From Prosthecobacter debontii (GTDB lineage: Bacteria > Verrucomicrobiota > Verrucomicrobiia > Chthoniobacterales > Chthoniobacteraceae): a DNA stretch of 36,112 nt. The position numbers and the translations under genes were made by a program. The notes beneath the pieces are model-generated. The model saw only the letters and a program-made list of their open reading frames with translations, did not search any database and was not told the DNA's origin. This document shows positions 1 through 8,517 of this stretch, one piece after another; positions within the stretch are counted from its first letter, which is position 1, and every line of letters begins with the position of its first letter. The DNA lies in contig CAMAUI010000039.1 in NCBI GenBank assembly GCA_945861385.1, positions 1-36,112 of the forward strand, read 5' to 3'.

Positions 1-149
1 CCCGCACCGAAATCTTCGAATACATCGACGGATACTACAACACCCAGCGCAAACACTCCGCGCTCGACTACCAAACCCCGGCCCAATTCGAAGCCAAACT
101 TCACTCAACAAACTAAACAACAACCGGTCCAAAAATCAGTTGCACCTCA
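1..149 (+). mobile_element. Right end of an IS3-family insertion sequence
   Basis: The window opens inside an insertion sequence. It carries the last codons of an IS3-type transposase, followed by a short tail that ends in TTGCACCTCA at 149. Read on the opposite strand, positions 149 to 126 give TGAGGTGCAACTG, then ATTTTTGGACC. A start with TGA and an internal TTTTTGGAC block is the usual form of an IS3-family terminal inverted repeat. The left end lies outside the window, so the target duplication cannot be checked. The exact boundary at 149 is inferred from the repeat form and from the abrupt start of an unrelated repeat at about 151. Confidence 0.7.
3..116 (+). CDS. IS3-family transposase OrfB, C-terminal end (partial)
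   Basis: Thirty-seven codons remain before the TAA stop. They contain [19 protein letters not shown] and then TPAQFEAKL. The Y-I-x-x-Y-Y-N-x-x-R-x-H-S-A-L signature is the conserved tail of the rve/DDE integrase core in IS3-family OrfB proteins, just after the catalytic glutamate. The D, D and E residues themselves lie upstream of the window, so activity cannot be judged. In full elements OrfB is made by a programmed -1 frameshift from OrfA; that region is not visible here. The reading frame is intact to its natural stop. Confidence 0.85.
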   Translation, partial: RTEIFEYIDGYYNTQRKHSALDYQTPAQFEAKLHSTN

Positions 150-150
150 A

Positions 151-213
151 GTGAGCAAGAGCAGGAGCAAGAGAAAGACGTAAGAGAGCAACGTGCCAAA
201 AACTGAGATTCGC
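151..213 (+). repeat. Half copy of an interspersed palindromic repeat
   Basis: This block matches the right half of the longer palindrome at about 22489-22545. Both carry GAGCAAGAGCA(G/T)GAGCAAG, then CGTAAGAG, then TGCCAAAAACTG(A/G)GA. The copy here has about seven extra bases (172-178) and a few substitutions. The left half of the palindrome is missing and the IS3-family end sits in its place, which suggests that the insertion cut the repeat. It is non-coding and lies between the IS end and tRNA-Asp. Confidence 0.65.
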
Positions 214-260
214 CCCGACGCAAGCCATTGAACATCCATGCTGTGCATGGTGTTGAGAAT

Positions 261-337
261 TGGCGGAGTCTACGGGGCTCGAACCCGCAACCTCCGCCGT
301 GACAGGGCGGCGCTCTAACCGATTGAGCTAAGACTCC
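261..337 (-). tRNA. tRNA-Asp (anticodon GTC)
   Basis: Read on the minus strand the sequence folds as a full cloverleaf. The acceptor stem is GGAGTCT with AGACTCC, the D arm contains AGCTCAATCGGTTAGAGC, the anticodon stem CCGCC/GGCGG closes loop CTGTCAC (anticodon GTC), and the T arm contains GGTTCGAGCCC. The discriminator base is G, as expected for tRNA-Asp, and CCA is encoded. No strong terminator is visible after it. A small stem CCATGC-TGT-GCATGG lies at 236-250 but has no T tract. Confidence 0.97.
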
Positions 338-354
338 TAGAAAAAGGAGGCGCG

Positions 355-383
355 TAGGTAGCGGCGGACGTGGCGTGGCGCAA
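355..383 (-). promoter_or_regulatory. Candidate promoter of tRNA-Asp
   Basis: On the minus strand TTGCGC (383-378) and TACCTA (360-355) are separated by exactly 17 bases. The -10-like hexamer ends 17 bases before the tRNA 5' end. Both boxes are imperfect. The site lies inside the region a GTG start at 375 would claim for the divergent halogenase-like gene, which is one reason a later start was chosen for that gene. Confidence 0.4.
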
Positions 384-446
384 TCTCTTTCTTTTTCTCC
401 GCCTAAATTTGTCGCCCCTTCACACACGAGCGGGCAGAAACAGGAA

Positions 447-1979
447 ATGCCCTCTGATTTATATGACGCAGTGATTGTCGGCGGCGCCTTCTCAGGCGCT
501 GCTGTGGCGCTGCTCTTGAAACGACGTGATCCGGCGTTTCGCATCCTCATTTTGGAGAAGGCGGAGGAATTCGACCGCAAGGTGGGCGAGAGCACCACGG
601 AGGTGAGTTCATGCTTCATGACGCGGGTGCTCGGGATCACGAATTATCTCGGCCACGAACAGCTCTCGAAACAGGGGCTGCGGCTCTGGTTTTCAAGGGA
701 TGGGACGGAGAGGCTCGACGAGTGCGCCGAGATCGGCGCGATGTACAATTCACGGCTGCCGGGATTCCAGGTGGACCGCTCAACGCTGGATGAACACCTG
801 CTCGCATGCGCGGTTGCAGCGGGCTGCGAACTATGGCGCCCGGCAAAAGTCACGGCGGTCGAACTCGGCGGTACGACCAACCTTGTGAATGTCGCGACGC
901 GCGATGGTTCGCGCACGGTGAATGCACGATGGGTGGTGGATGCAAGTGGGCGGGCGGCGATGCTGGCGCGGAAGCTTGGGAATTTTGAACTGCTCGACGA
1001 ACATCCCACAAATGCCCTGTGGGCGCGGTTCACGGGCGTCAGGGATTGGGACGGCCATTCGCTGCGATCACGTTTTCCAGAATGGGCGGCAGCGACGAAG
1101 ACCGCGCGCGCATGGGCGACCAACCACCTGTGCGGGCTCGGGTGGTGGGCGTGGATCATCCCACTCAAGGGCGGCGATGTGAGCATCGGCCTCGTGTACG
1201 ATACGCGGCTCGTCACGCTGCCGGAGGGCGGAAGCATCGCGGAGAAAATTCTGGGGCACTGCCGCGGGCATCCGGTAGGCCGGGAGATTCTCGCCGAGGC
1301 GCTCCCGATCGCGGGCGACCAGCGGGCGTATTCAAATCTCGCCTACCGCGTGCGGGAGGTGGCTGGCGACGGATGGATTTGCGTGGGGGATGCAGCCGGC
1401 TTCCTCGATCCGCTCTACAGCCCGGGCCTTGATTTTTGTTCGTTCACCAGCGCGGGAGCGGCGGCGCTGATCGCGCAGGAACGCGCCGGCGGCCCGGCTG
1501 ATTCCGCGTGCTACAACCGCCGGTTCGCATTCTGTTTTCGCAGTTGGTTCGAGTGCATTTATCGCGACAAGTATTTCTACCTCGGCGACGCCGATCTGAT
1601 GGCGGCGGCTTTTCTCATGGACATTGCGACCTACCATCTCGGCCCCGTGGCGCAGGTGTACCGCGATCCGGCCACGATGTTCGAGGCGTTCCCGTTCGAT
1701 GGGAGACCGGGCCGCATCGCCGCGAAACTCATCGCATTTTACAACCGCCGGCTTTCCACGCTTGCAAGGAAGAAGCTCGCGGCGCGCCGATACGGAATGC
1801 GCAACACGGATTGGAGATTGCTCGTCGGCGGATTCACGACGGAGCCAAAGGTCAGCGGACGCCTGCTTTTCCAGGGCATCTGGCGCTGGCTGAAAATGGA
1901 AGTTGCCTCCGTCTGGTGGCGTCCCGTTCCCGAATCGAAAACGGGGAGCGCAACGTCCGCCGCTACCAGCCCTCGCTGA
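447..1979 (+). CDS. Flavin-dependent halogenase-like FAD monooxygenase
   Basis: The protein has about 510 residues and a Rossmann FAD-binding start ([12 protein letters not shown], about 6-17). A GEST motif (about 47-50) follows, then DASGR (about 165) and GDAAGFLDP (about 315-323), the motif contacting the FAD ribityl chain. It also carries WAWIIP (234-239), matching the WxWxIP signature of FADH2-dependent halogenases. Lysine 75 in SKQGLRLWF aligns by eye with the active-site lysine of tryptophan halogenases. A halogenase is therefore the best call. A geranylgeranyl-reductase-like oxidoreductase remains possible, since these families share most motifs. The ATG at 447 follows AGGAA and starts where FAD proteins usually do; a GTG at 375 would add a non-homologous extension over the tRNA promoter. 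No biosynthetic cluster surrounds it. The last 17 bases overlap the convergent lptE-like gene. Confidence 0.72.
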   Translation: MPSDLYDAVIVGGAFSGAAVALLLKRRDPAFRILILEKAEEFDRKVGESTTEVSSCFMTRVLGITNYLGHEQLSKQGLRLWFSRDGTERLDECAEIGAMYNSRLPGFQVDRSTLDEHLLACAVAAGCELWRPAKVTAVELGGTTNLVNVATRDGSRTVNARWVVDASGRAAMLARKLGNFELLDEHPTNALWARFTGVRDWDGHSLRSRFPEWAAATKTARAWATNHLCGLGWWAWIIPLKGGDVSIGLVYDTRLVTLPEGGSIAEKILGHCRGHPVGREILAEALPIAGDQRAYSNLAYRVREVAGDGWICVGDAAGFLDPLYSPGLDFCSFTSAGAAALIAQERAGGPADSACYNRRFAFCFRSWFECIYRDKYFYLGDADLMAAAFLMDIATYHLGPVAQVYRDPATMFEAFPFDGRPGRIAAKLIAFYNRRLSTLARKKLAARRYGMRNTDWRLLVGGFTTEPKVSGRLLFQGIWRWLKMEVASVWWRPVPESKTGSATSAATSPR

Positions 1980-2514
1980 TGATGCTCACAAGGCGCGTGG
2001 CGAATTCCTCCGCTGCGTTCGGGAGCGCCTGGCGCTCGTCCTGGTTCGAGTCCGCGGCGAGCAGGCTCGTGGAGGTGTTGACGTTCTCCTCGCGACCTCC
2101 GCCGGTGACGTAGAAGCTCGTGTTGGCTGACACGCTGCGGGAGTCCAGCACCCGCCCCCCATGGGTTTCCGTGACGGTGAAATTTCCGCGGATCTGGAGA
2201 AGATACTCCCGGGTTTGCAGCAGATTGCCGCGCAGCGAACGCGCGGGGCGGCGGCGGATGTCTGAGATCTTCACATTCAGGATCGCATCGGCATGAGCCT
2301 CATCAGTCACTTCGTATGTGCCGTCCTGCTGGATCTGCTTGATGATCGCGTTGGTGATCGGAACTTCGACGCGCGCATGGAGCGTGTCGTTCTTGATGTT
2401 TTTCACACAGATTTTTTGCACCGTGCGCATCGGCGTTGGCTTGATCGGGCCGATGGTGTATCCGGCGCAGCCTGCCAGCAGGAGCGTGGCGAGGAGGGAG
2501 AAAAGCAGTCTCAT
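1963..2514 (-). CDS. lptE: LptE-like LPS-assembly lipoprotein
   Basis: The protein has 183 residues. It begins with a lipoprotein signal peptide, MRLLFSLLATLLLAGC, whose LAGC lipobox puts the lipidated cysteine at 16. The rest shows the LptE (RplB/LptE, DUF799-like) pattern: a short GYTIGP start, a V/I-rich strand 'ICVKNIKNDT', 'VPITNAIIKQI' and an 'ADAILNVKI' strand. LptE plugs the outer-membrane LptD barrel and helps place LPS. The gene starts inside the last codon of the upstream TPR gene (ATGA overlap), so the two are probably translated together and both serve the outer membrane. The family is divergent, so the assignment rests on the lipobox, size, strand pattern and neighbour. Confidence 0.7.
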   Translation of the reverse strand: MRLLFSLLATLLLAGCAGYTIGPIKPTPMRTVQKICVKNIKNDTLHARVEVPITNAIIKQIQQDGTYEVTDEAHADAILNVKISDIRRRPARSLRGNLLQTREYLLQIRGNFTVTETHGGRVLDSRSVSANTSFYVTGGGREENVNTSTSLLAADSNQDERQALPNAAEEFATRLVSIISEGW

Positions 2515-3902
2515 TGTTTGTCCACGGATTTTTTGTCCGCCGGCTTCTCCTCCGCTTTCGCTGGCTCCGGTTTCTTCTCCTCTTCCGGTTTCTTCTCCGC
2601 TTCCGGCTTTGCGGGAGGCGTCGGCTTCTTTTCGGCTGGCGGGCGCTTCCCTGCTTCGTCCGGCGGCGGCGGCAGATTCGGCACAAGCGGGTCGCCGGGC
2701 GTCGTCTGGAGCGGGTCGCCGGTCGGCAGGGCAGGCTCGACGATGGGGCCAAGCGGTGTGGTCCGCATGGATGGGCGGTCGGTTGGATACGGGTACTTCA
2801 CGAGCGGGCCGGCGTAATCCGGCCGCGATGCAACATCCACGCGTGCCAGCGCCCGACGACGGGCAAGGGCGGTGTCGCCGCTCTGCGCCTTCTCCGGGCC
2901 GGTGCGGAGGGCATCCGCGCCGACGATGCCCTTAAGTTCGTCAATACGCTTGCGTGATTTCTCACTCTCCGGAGTGCCGGGCGCAATGCGGACAACTTCG
3001 TTGTAGTACACCGCGGCGGCCTTGTAATTCTTCGTCTTGTCGTAGTACTGCGCGATTTCCAGCGTGCCCTTCACGTCGGTGCCGCCGAGCGTCTTGAGGT
3101 TCTCACGCGCCTGGGAGACCTTCTCGCTCTCCGGGTAGCGGTTCACGAAATCCTCGAATGCATCGCGAGCCTGGACCCGCGAGGTCTGGTCCCGGCTGCC
3201 CTCCTTTGTCTCCTTGTACTTCACGTAGCCCATCTGGTAATGCGCATCGTCCGCCACCGGGTCGCTAGGATAGCGGGTGATCACCTCCTGATATGCGCCC
3301 AATGCCTCCTGGGGTTTGTCCTGCTTCTCGAGTGCCTGGCCGATGTTGAACTGCGCAAGCGGCGCGAGGCGGTGGAAAGGCGCGAACTTCACGATGTCGC
3401 GGAACATCTCCTCCGCGCGCTCGTAGCTCGGCCCGACGGGCACGCCGAGCACCTTCTTTTTCTGTCCGCCGAGGAATGTCTTCGCGATGTTGAACTGCGC
3501 GTTGATCACCGTGTCGAACTCACCGCCGCGCGGATAATTCGTCGTGTAAGTTTTGTAGGCGTTGAACGCCCCCTTCAGATCGCCCTGCTGTTCGAGCGCC
3601 TTTGCCAGCTTGAATTGCGCCTTCGGAGCCGCCGCTGTGAACGCCCCGCCCTTGAGCACTTCGCGGTAAATTTTCGCAGCCTCCCCCATGTCCCCCCTCG
3701 CCTCGGCAGCCTCGGCGCGCTTGAGGCCGCCTGCCGCGGCATCCTCCTCGCGGGCCGTTGGCTTTGGATTTTGCGGCTCCTGTTTGTTGCCGCCAAACGG
3801 GTGCATTGGATCCCAGCCGAAAATCTCCACCGCATCGGCAGGAGTCGCGGTCAGGATGAACGCGGAAATCGGGATCATGAGGAAAAGCGGAGGCTTTCGC
3901 AT
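2511..3902 (-). CDS. TPR periplasmic protein, BamD/YbgF-like
   Basis: The protein has about 463 residues. It has a cleavable signal peptide (MRKPPLFLMIPISAFIL...ADA, about 24 residues) and no lipobox cysteine. Tetratricopeptide repeats fill about 55-300, with typical 'AQFKLAKALEQQGDLKGAFNAY' and 'AQFNIGQALEKQDKPQEALGAY' units. A Pro/Lys/Glu-rich tail follows from about 375 to the end. BamD-like outer-membrane assembly proteins and YbgF/CpoB-like TPR proteins share this layout; which one this is cannot be decided. The start at 3902 is chosen because it begins the signal peptide; an upstream ATG would place 20 extra residues before it. The stop overlaps the lptE-like start, which supports an outer-membrane biogenesis role. 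The charged, proline-rich tail is longer than in Escherichia coli BamD. Confidence 0.7.
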   Translation of the reverse strand: MRKPPLFLMIPISAFILTATPADAVEIFGWDPMHPFGGNKQEPQNPKPTAREEDAAAGGLKRAEAAEARGDMGEAAKIYREVLKGGAFTAAAPKAQFKLAKALEQQGDLKGAFNAYKTYTTNYPRGGEFDTVINAQFNIAKTFLGGQKKKVLGVPVGPSYERAEEMFRDIVKFAPFHRLAPLAQFNIGQALEKQDKPQEALGAYQEVITRYPSDPVADDAHYQMGYVKYKETKEGSRDQTSRVQARDAFEDFVNRYPESEKVSQARENLKTLGGTDVKGTLEIAQYYDKTKNYKAAAVYYNEVVRIAPGTPESEKSRKRIDELKGIVGADALRTGPEKAQSGDTALARRRALARVDVASRPDYAGPLVKYPYPTDRPSMRTTPLGPIVEPALPTGDPLQTTPGDPLVPNLPPPPDEAGKRPPAEKKPTPPAKPEAEKKPEEEKKPEPAKAEEKPADKKSVDKQ

Positions 3903-4057
3903 AGGCTGCGAAAATTGCGGGGGCGCCTCCGCGGAGTCAAGCCGGGTCGCTGCAATTCCCAAGTCACCAGATGGCTTTTCTGTCGCTCAAGCGGGTGGCG
4001 ATGCTTGCGCGAAGCACGGCGGAGAGCCAATGGTTCGCGTTCTCCATGTCCGGAAAC

Positions 4058-7000
4058 ATGACAGAGCTGCTCGATCTGATCGCCGCCGAACCCTCGCTTG
4101 CGGCACGGCTTGCTGCTGTCGCCGCTGGGGATCGCGTCGCGTTTGAACATGTCACCGAGCATGCCCAGCCGACGCTTTGCGCGGTGCTTTCGCGGGTGAC
4201 AAGGCAGCGGGTCTGGCTCGTGTGTTCGAGCATTCGCACGCAGGAGCAGGTGCATAATGAACTCATCCAATGGCGCCCGGATGCGCTCTTTTTCCCCGAG
4301 ATCGAGATCGCGCCGGTTGAGGGCGCCATCGCGGATCCGGAAGCCGTGGCGGAGCGCCTCGCAATCATCCAGCGCCTTTCGCAGCCCGATGAAAAAGGCA
4401 GGGCCCCGGTCATCGTGCTGACGCGGGCGGCTCTCGCGGATTCCGTGGCCGATCACGCCGAACTGCTCCGGCTGCAGTTCGTCATCCGACGCGACGCGCG
4501 CCTGGACCGGGATGACCTCCTGAAAAAACTCGCGGATGCGGGCTACGAGAAAGTGCAGCAGGTGACGGCGCGCGGACATTTCGCGGTACGCGGGGGGATC
4601 GTTGACGTGTTCAGTTTTCATCATGCGCAGCCGGTCCGGGTGGAGTGGTTCGACGACCGTGTGGAGAGCATCCGCCAGTTCGACCTCGATGCGCAGACGA
4701 GCGTGGAGCATCTCAGCTCCTGCACCCTGCTGCTCGGCGAGGCGGAGGCGCTGGGCAGGAAACTCGGGGATTATATCGCCGACGCAGATGTGACAGTGAG
4801 CGTGGATGCGAACTGGCACGACGCGAAAGTGATGCTCGCCGCGGTGCCGGCGGTATTCACGGATGTCGGCGAGCCGGAGACTTCCGGGAGCGGCCCGATT
4901 GACTACACGACAGCGTTTGCCGATCACGGTCTCGGGGAGTTCGAAGCGGGTGATTTTGTGGTGGATGAATTCAAACGCGAGCGGTTCTTCGCGCAGCTCA
5001 CGGAGTGGCGGACGCAGGGATGGACGACGTTCGTCTTCTGCAACAACGAGGGCGAAGTGGAGCGGCTCCGCGAGCTGGTGCCGCCGGTCGAGGCGGATGC
5101 GCTGCGGTTTGTCATCGGCACGCTCGGGCGCGGGTTCACCTACCCCGCGGCAAGGGTGGCGGTGCTCAGCGATGCGGAGCTTTTCGGGCGCTACCGAAAC
5201 ACGCGGGCGCGGCGCATGTCGGTCAGGCGGGCGCGGGAGACGGCGCACCGGCAGCAGATTGATTTTTCCGAGCTGATCGAGGGCGAACTCGTCGTGCATC
5301 TCGAACACGGCATCGCGCGGTTCGAGGATTTGCGGCAGCTTGCCAATGGCGAGGATGTGCTCGTGCTGACGTTTGCGGAGGGCGCGAAACTCTACGTGCC
5401 TTTGGAGCAGAGCTATCTCGTCGCGCGCTACGTGGGCATCGGGAAACGGAACCCGCCGCTCAGCAAACTCGGCGACGCCGCGTGGGCGAATGCGAAGAAG
5501 AAGGCGGAGAAAGCCGTCTTCGACTACGCGGCACGCCTGCTCGAGGTCCACGCCACACGCGAGACGCAGCAGGGACACGCGTTTGCGCCCGACACCAAAT
5601 GGATGAGGGAGTTCGAGGCGTCGTTCGTTTACAAGGAAACCGTGGACCAGGCCCGGGCGATCGCCGAGACCAAGGCCGACATGGAGAGCGAGCGTCCGAT
5701 GGACCGGCTCATTTGCGGCGATGTCGGATTCGGGAAAACCGAGGTCGCCATCCGCGCCGCGTTCAAGGCCGTGTGCGGCGGCAGGCAGGTCGCCGTGCTC
5801 GTGCCGACCACGGTTCTCGCCGAGCAGCACTACCGCAATTTCCGCGAGCGGATGAGCGACTACCCCGTGACCGTCGGCCTTCTCAGCCGCTTCCGCACGC
5901 GGGGCCAGCAAAACGAAACGGTCCGCGGAATGGCAAACGGAGGCGTGGACATCGTGATCGGCACACACCGCCTCATCTCGAAGGATGTGGAGTTCAAAAA
6001 CCTCGGCCTCGTCGTCATTGACGAGGAGCAGCGGTTCGGCGTGCTGCACAAGGAGCGGTTCAAGCAGATGTGGCCGCTCGTGGACTTGCTCACGCTCAGC
6101 GCCACGCCGATCCCGCGCACACTTTACCTCTCGCTCATGGGCGCAAAGGACATGAGCAGCATCGAGACCCCGCCCCCGAACCGCATCCCGGTCGAGACGC
6201 TCATCTGCCCGTACGACGAGCGCATCATCCGCGATGCGATCAATCGCGAGATCGCGCGCGAGGGGCAGGTGTACTTTCTCCACAACCGCGTCGGCGACAT
6301 CGAACTCGTCGCGCGGAAAATCAAGTCGCTCTGCCCGAAGGCGCGCGTCCTCGTCGGGCACGGTCAGATGGATGAGCACGAACTCGAGGACGTGATGCGC
6401 CAGTTCGTGGATGGCGAGGTGGATGTGCTCATCGCCACCACGATCATCGAGAGCGGCGTGGACATCCCTAATGCGAACACGATCATCATAGACCGCGCCG
6501 ACCGCTTCGGCCTCGCGGATCTCTACCAGCTCCGCGGGCGCGTGGGGCGCGCGCAGCACAAGGCCTACGCCTACCTGATGCTCCCGCGCGGGATGATGAG
6601 CGCGGGCGAGGCCCACCGGCGCATCAGCGCGATCCGGCAGTACGGCTCGCTCGGGGCGGGATTCAAGATCGCCATGCGCGACCTCGAGATCCGCGGTGCG
6701 GGCAACATCCTCGGCACCGCCCAGAGCGGCCACATCGTCAGCATCGGCTTCGATCTTTACTGCGCCCTCCTCAAGCAGGCGGTCGCAAAGCTCAAGGGCC
6801 AGCGCCCGCGCCACCGGCTCGATGTCGCGCTGAGCCTTGATTTCGTCATCACCCGCGAGGCCGAATTCGCATCCCGCCCCACCTCCCACGCACCGGCCTT
6901 CATCCCCACAGCCTACATCGGCGAGACCCAGCCGCGCATCGCCGCCTACCGCCGCATCAACGAACTCACCACGCAGGAAAACCTCGATCTGCTGAAGAAG

Positions 7001-7240
7001 GAATGGCGCGACCGCTACGGGCGCTTCCCGGCGGCGGTGGAAAATCTGCTCTTTCTCGCAGAACTGAAACTCAGCGCCGCGTCGCGGAAAATCTCCGCAG
7101 TCGAGGTGCGGGACGGCGACAAACTCATGCTCACGCGCAACGGCGACTTCGTCCTCATCGGCGGCAAATTCCCGCGCCTCATCGCGAAGGATCCGGGCGA
7201 ACGCCTCCGCGAACTCGTCAAAATGGTGCGGAGCTTCTGA
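4058..7240 (+). CDS. mfd: Transcription-repair coupling factor Mfd
   Basis: Mfd is an ATP-driven translocase. It removes RNA polymerase stalled at DNA lesions and recruits UvrA. The protein has about 1060 residues from the chosen start. An N-terminal UvrB-like region is followed by the CarD-like RNA-polymerase interaction domain near 405-500 (GELVVHLEHGIARFEDL). The RecG-type helicase core has Walker A GDVGFGKT (554-561) and the DEEQ box (655-658), with LTLSATPIPRTL following. The C-terminal TRCF domain completes the usual order. Start choice is uncertain: ATG at 4058 has GGAAA just upstream, and 4046 or 3971 are in-frame alternatives. The gene diverges from the bamD-like gene across about 155 bases and stands alone. 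It looks intact. Confidence 0.95.
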   Translation: MTELLDLIAAEPSLAARLAAVAAGDRVAFEHVTEHAQPTLCAVLSRVTRQRVWLVCSSIRTQEQVHNELIQWRPDALFFPEIEIAPVEGAIADPEAVAERLAIIQRLSQPDEKGRAPVIVLTRAALADSVADHAELLRLQFVIRRDARLDRDDLLKKLADAGYEKVQQVTARGHFAVRGGIVDVFSFHHAQPVRVEWFDDRVESIRQFDLDAQTSVEHLSSCTLLLGEAEALGRKLGDYIADADVTVSVDANWHDAKVMLAAVPAVFTDVGEPETSGSGPIDYTTAFADHGLGEFEAGDFVVDEFKRERFFAQLTEWRTQGWTTFVFCNNEGEVERLRELVPPVEADALRFVIGTLGRGFTYPAARVAVLSDAELFGRYRNTRARRMSVRRARETAHRQQIDFSELIEGELVVHLEHGIARFEDLRQLANGEDVLVLTFAEGAKLYVPLEQSYLVARYVGIGKRNPPLSKLGDAAWANAKKKAEKAVFDYAARLLEVHATRETQQGHAFAPDTKWMREFEASFVYKETVDQARAIAETKADMESERPMDRLICGDVGFGKTEVAIRAAFKAVCGGRQVAVLVPTTVLAEQHYRNFRERMSDYPVTVGLLSRFRTRGQQNETVRGMANGGVDIVIGTHRLISKDVEFKNLGLVVIDEEQRFGVLHKERFKQMWPLVDLLTLSATPIPRTLYLSLMGAKDMSSIETPPPNRIPVETLICPYDERIIRDAINREIAREGQVYFLHNRVGDIELVARKIKSLCPKARVLVGHGQMDEHELEDVMRQFVDGEVDVLIATTIIESGVDIPNANTIIIDRADRFGLADLYQLRGRVGRAQHKAYAYLMLPRGMMSAGEAHRRISAIRQYGSLGAGFKIAMRDLEIRGAGNILGTAQSGHIVSIGFDLYCALLKQAVAKLKGQRPRHRLDVALSLDFVITREAEFASRPTSHAPAFIPTAYIGETQPRIAAYRRINELTTQENLDLLKKEWRDRYGRFPAAVENLLFLAELKLSAASRKISAVEVRDGDKLMLTRNGDFVLIGGKFPRLIAKDPGERLRELVKMVRSF

Positions 7241-7249
7241 GCGGGGCGG

Positions 7250-8107
7250 TTACTTGGCGTCCGGGTTCGCCTCGGCGCTGCCTTCGGCAAGGCCGAGCGC
7301 CCACTTGATGCCACCGAGGATGTGCGCCTGGTATTGCTTCGCAATCTCCACGGAATTCACCCGGCCCTTCAGTCCGGGATCATCGCTCCACAGATCCTCG
7401 CGATGGCCGAGGCTCGTGTAGAACACCCGCCCCTTGCCCGCCATCCGGCTCCAGCTCACCGGGAAAAAGCCCGCGTTATCCGCCTTGTTCGGGTGGTGGT
7501 TCAGATACCACAGCGCGCGGGTCTTCGCGCGGTCCTGGCTCTTGATGAGATACATTTCCTCCAGCTTGATATCCCACTTCGCGCCGATGCCCGCATTCGC
7601 CGGATGCTTCGTGTCGCCGGCGACGAGATCCGCCGGGACCTGTGCGCCGTGCCCCGCGAACTCGCCCTGCAGCATGTCAATGAAAGGCCGGAAGCCATGG
7701 AGCGTGTCGCTGCCACTGTGCATCGCCGCGAAATTGCCACCCTCCTCGATCCACTTGATGAACCCCGCCTTGTCCGGCAGCGGGAGATCGCCCGTGGTGT
7801 TGGCGAAAATGACGAGGTCAATTTTCTTCGCCTTGAGATTCGCGGGATCGAGCTTCGCCATGCTCGCCTTCATCTGATCCTCCACGCTCGCGCCGTCCGC
7901 CGCCCCCTTCACCGGCTGCTGCGCAATGTCCACGATTTCGTAAACGCCGCTCTCCTCGGCGAGTTTCGCCAGCGTTTTCTCCGCGTGGGGAATGGAACTG
8001 TGCCGGAAGCCCGTGGTGACGGTGCAGACGATGACGCGCTTTTTCTCCGCTGCGAAGGCGGGAAATGCGCTGATGATGGCGAGAGTGAGGACGAGTAGTT
8101 TTTTCAT
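7250..8107 (-). CDS. Secreted ThuA-like domain protein
   Basis: The protein has 285 residues and a clear signal peptide (MKKLLVLTLAIISAFPAFA). The mature part fits the ThuA-like family (class I glutamine-amidotransferase fold): VIVCTVTTGFRHSSIPHAEKTL, then DLVIFANTTGDLPLP and GGNFAAMHSGSDTLHGF, then GRVFYTSLGH near the C-terminus. The family is very common in Verrucomicrobia and Planctomycetes, where it is usually linked to carbohydrate metabolism, although the reaction is not established. The start is fixed by the signal peptide. The ATG overlaps the TGA of the cas1 fragment (ATGA), so it may be read from the upstream toxin-antitoxin transcript, perhaps by chance. Confidence 0.85.
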   Translation of the reverse strand: MKKLLVLTLAIISAFPAFAAEKKRVIVCTVTTGFRHSSIPHAEKTLAKLAEESGVYEIVDIAQQPVKGAADGASVEDQMKASMAKLDPANLKAKKIDLVIFANTTGDLPLPDKAGFIKWIEEGGNFAAMHSGSDTLHGFRPFIDMLQGEFAGHGAQVPADLVAGDTKHPANAGIGAKWDIKLEEMYLIKSQDRAKTRALWYLNHHPNKADNAGFFPVSWSRMAGKGRVFYTSLGHREDLWSDDPGLKGRVNSVEIAKQYQAHILGGIKWALGLAEGSAEANPDAK

Positions 8108-8493
8108 GGATGGAGTGTGACTGCCGATGCGGCAGAGCAATGACCCGCAGCATGTGCGATTGCTTTGGTGGAAAATTCGCAGCCCCGCCGCGCCCGCCTG
8201 AGCGCCAACAGGAGCGCCGCGCGCGTGAGCAGCGTATCCGTGCTGCGGTTCGCGGGGAGCAAAATGGACGCCGGCTTGAACTCCTCGCAAATGATCAGCG
8301 CCACGCCATGCCGCGCCGCCTCGAGCAGCAGATGGCTGTGCAGCGACGCGGAGAAACTCGTGATGATGATCGAGGCCACGTCCTCCAGCGGCAGCATGCA
8401 CACCGGCTCCCCCTCCACACGGCAGGTGAGCTGCCCGTCCTTGCAGGAGAGCGAGCACTGCGGCGCATCCACGCTGACGATGTGATAGCCCAT
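8104..8493 (-). pseudogene. cas1: Orphan N-terminal fragment of cas1
   Basis: The 129-residue frame begins like the N-terminal beta-strand domain of Cas1, the CRISPR spacer integrase. It has HIVSVDAPQCSLSCKDGQL, then a LPLEDVASIIITSF strand, a HSHLLLEAARHGVALIIC helix-strand pair, and LLPANRSTDTLLTRA. Real Cas1 proteins are about 300 residues long. Their catalytic Glu, His and Asp/Glu sit in the C-terminal helical domain, which is missing here. After about residue 95 the sequence turns into low-quality Arg/Ala/Cys-rich residues up to the stop. No cas2, effector gene or repeat array is visible in the window. It starts 24 bases after the relE-like stop on the same strand. The fold call comes from motif reading only. 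Confidence 0.65.
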
Positions 8494-8517
8494 GGCGTCA
8501 TCCGCCCGGCGGCAGGT

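Noticed and set aside
375-446. GTG start giving the halogenase-like protein 24 extra residues
   Set aside because: The added residues have no family match, no ribosome-binding site precedes the GTG, and the region carries the likely tRNA-Asp promoter on the other strand.
3875-6889. A 1004-codon open frame antisense to mfd
   Set aside because: It is the mirror of a GC-rich gene. Its product is a run of Arg, Asp, His and Ala with no family motifs, whereas the opposite strand has all Mfd domains.
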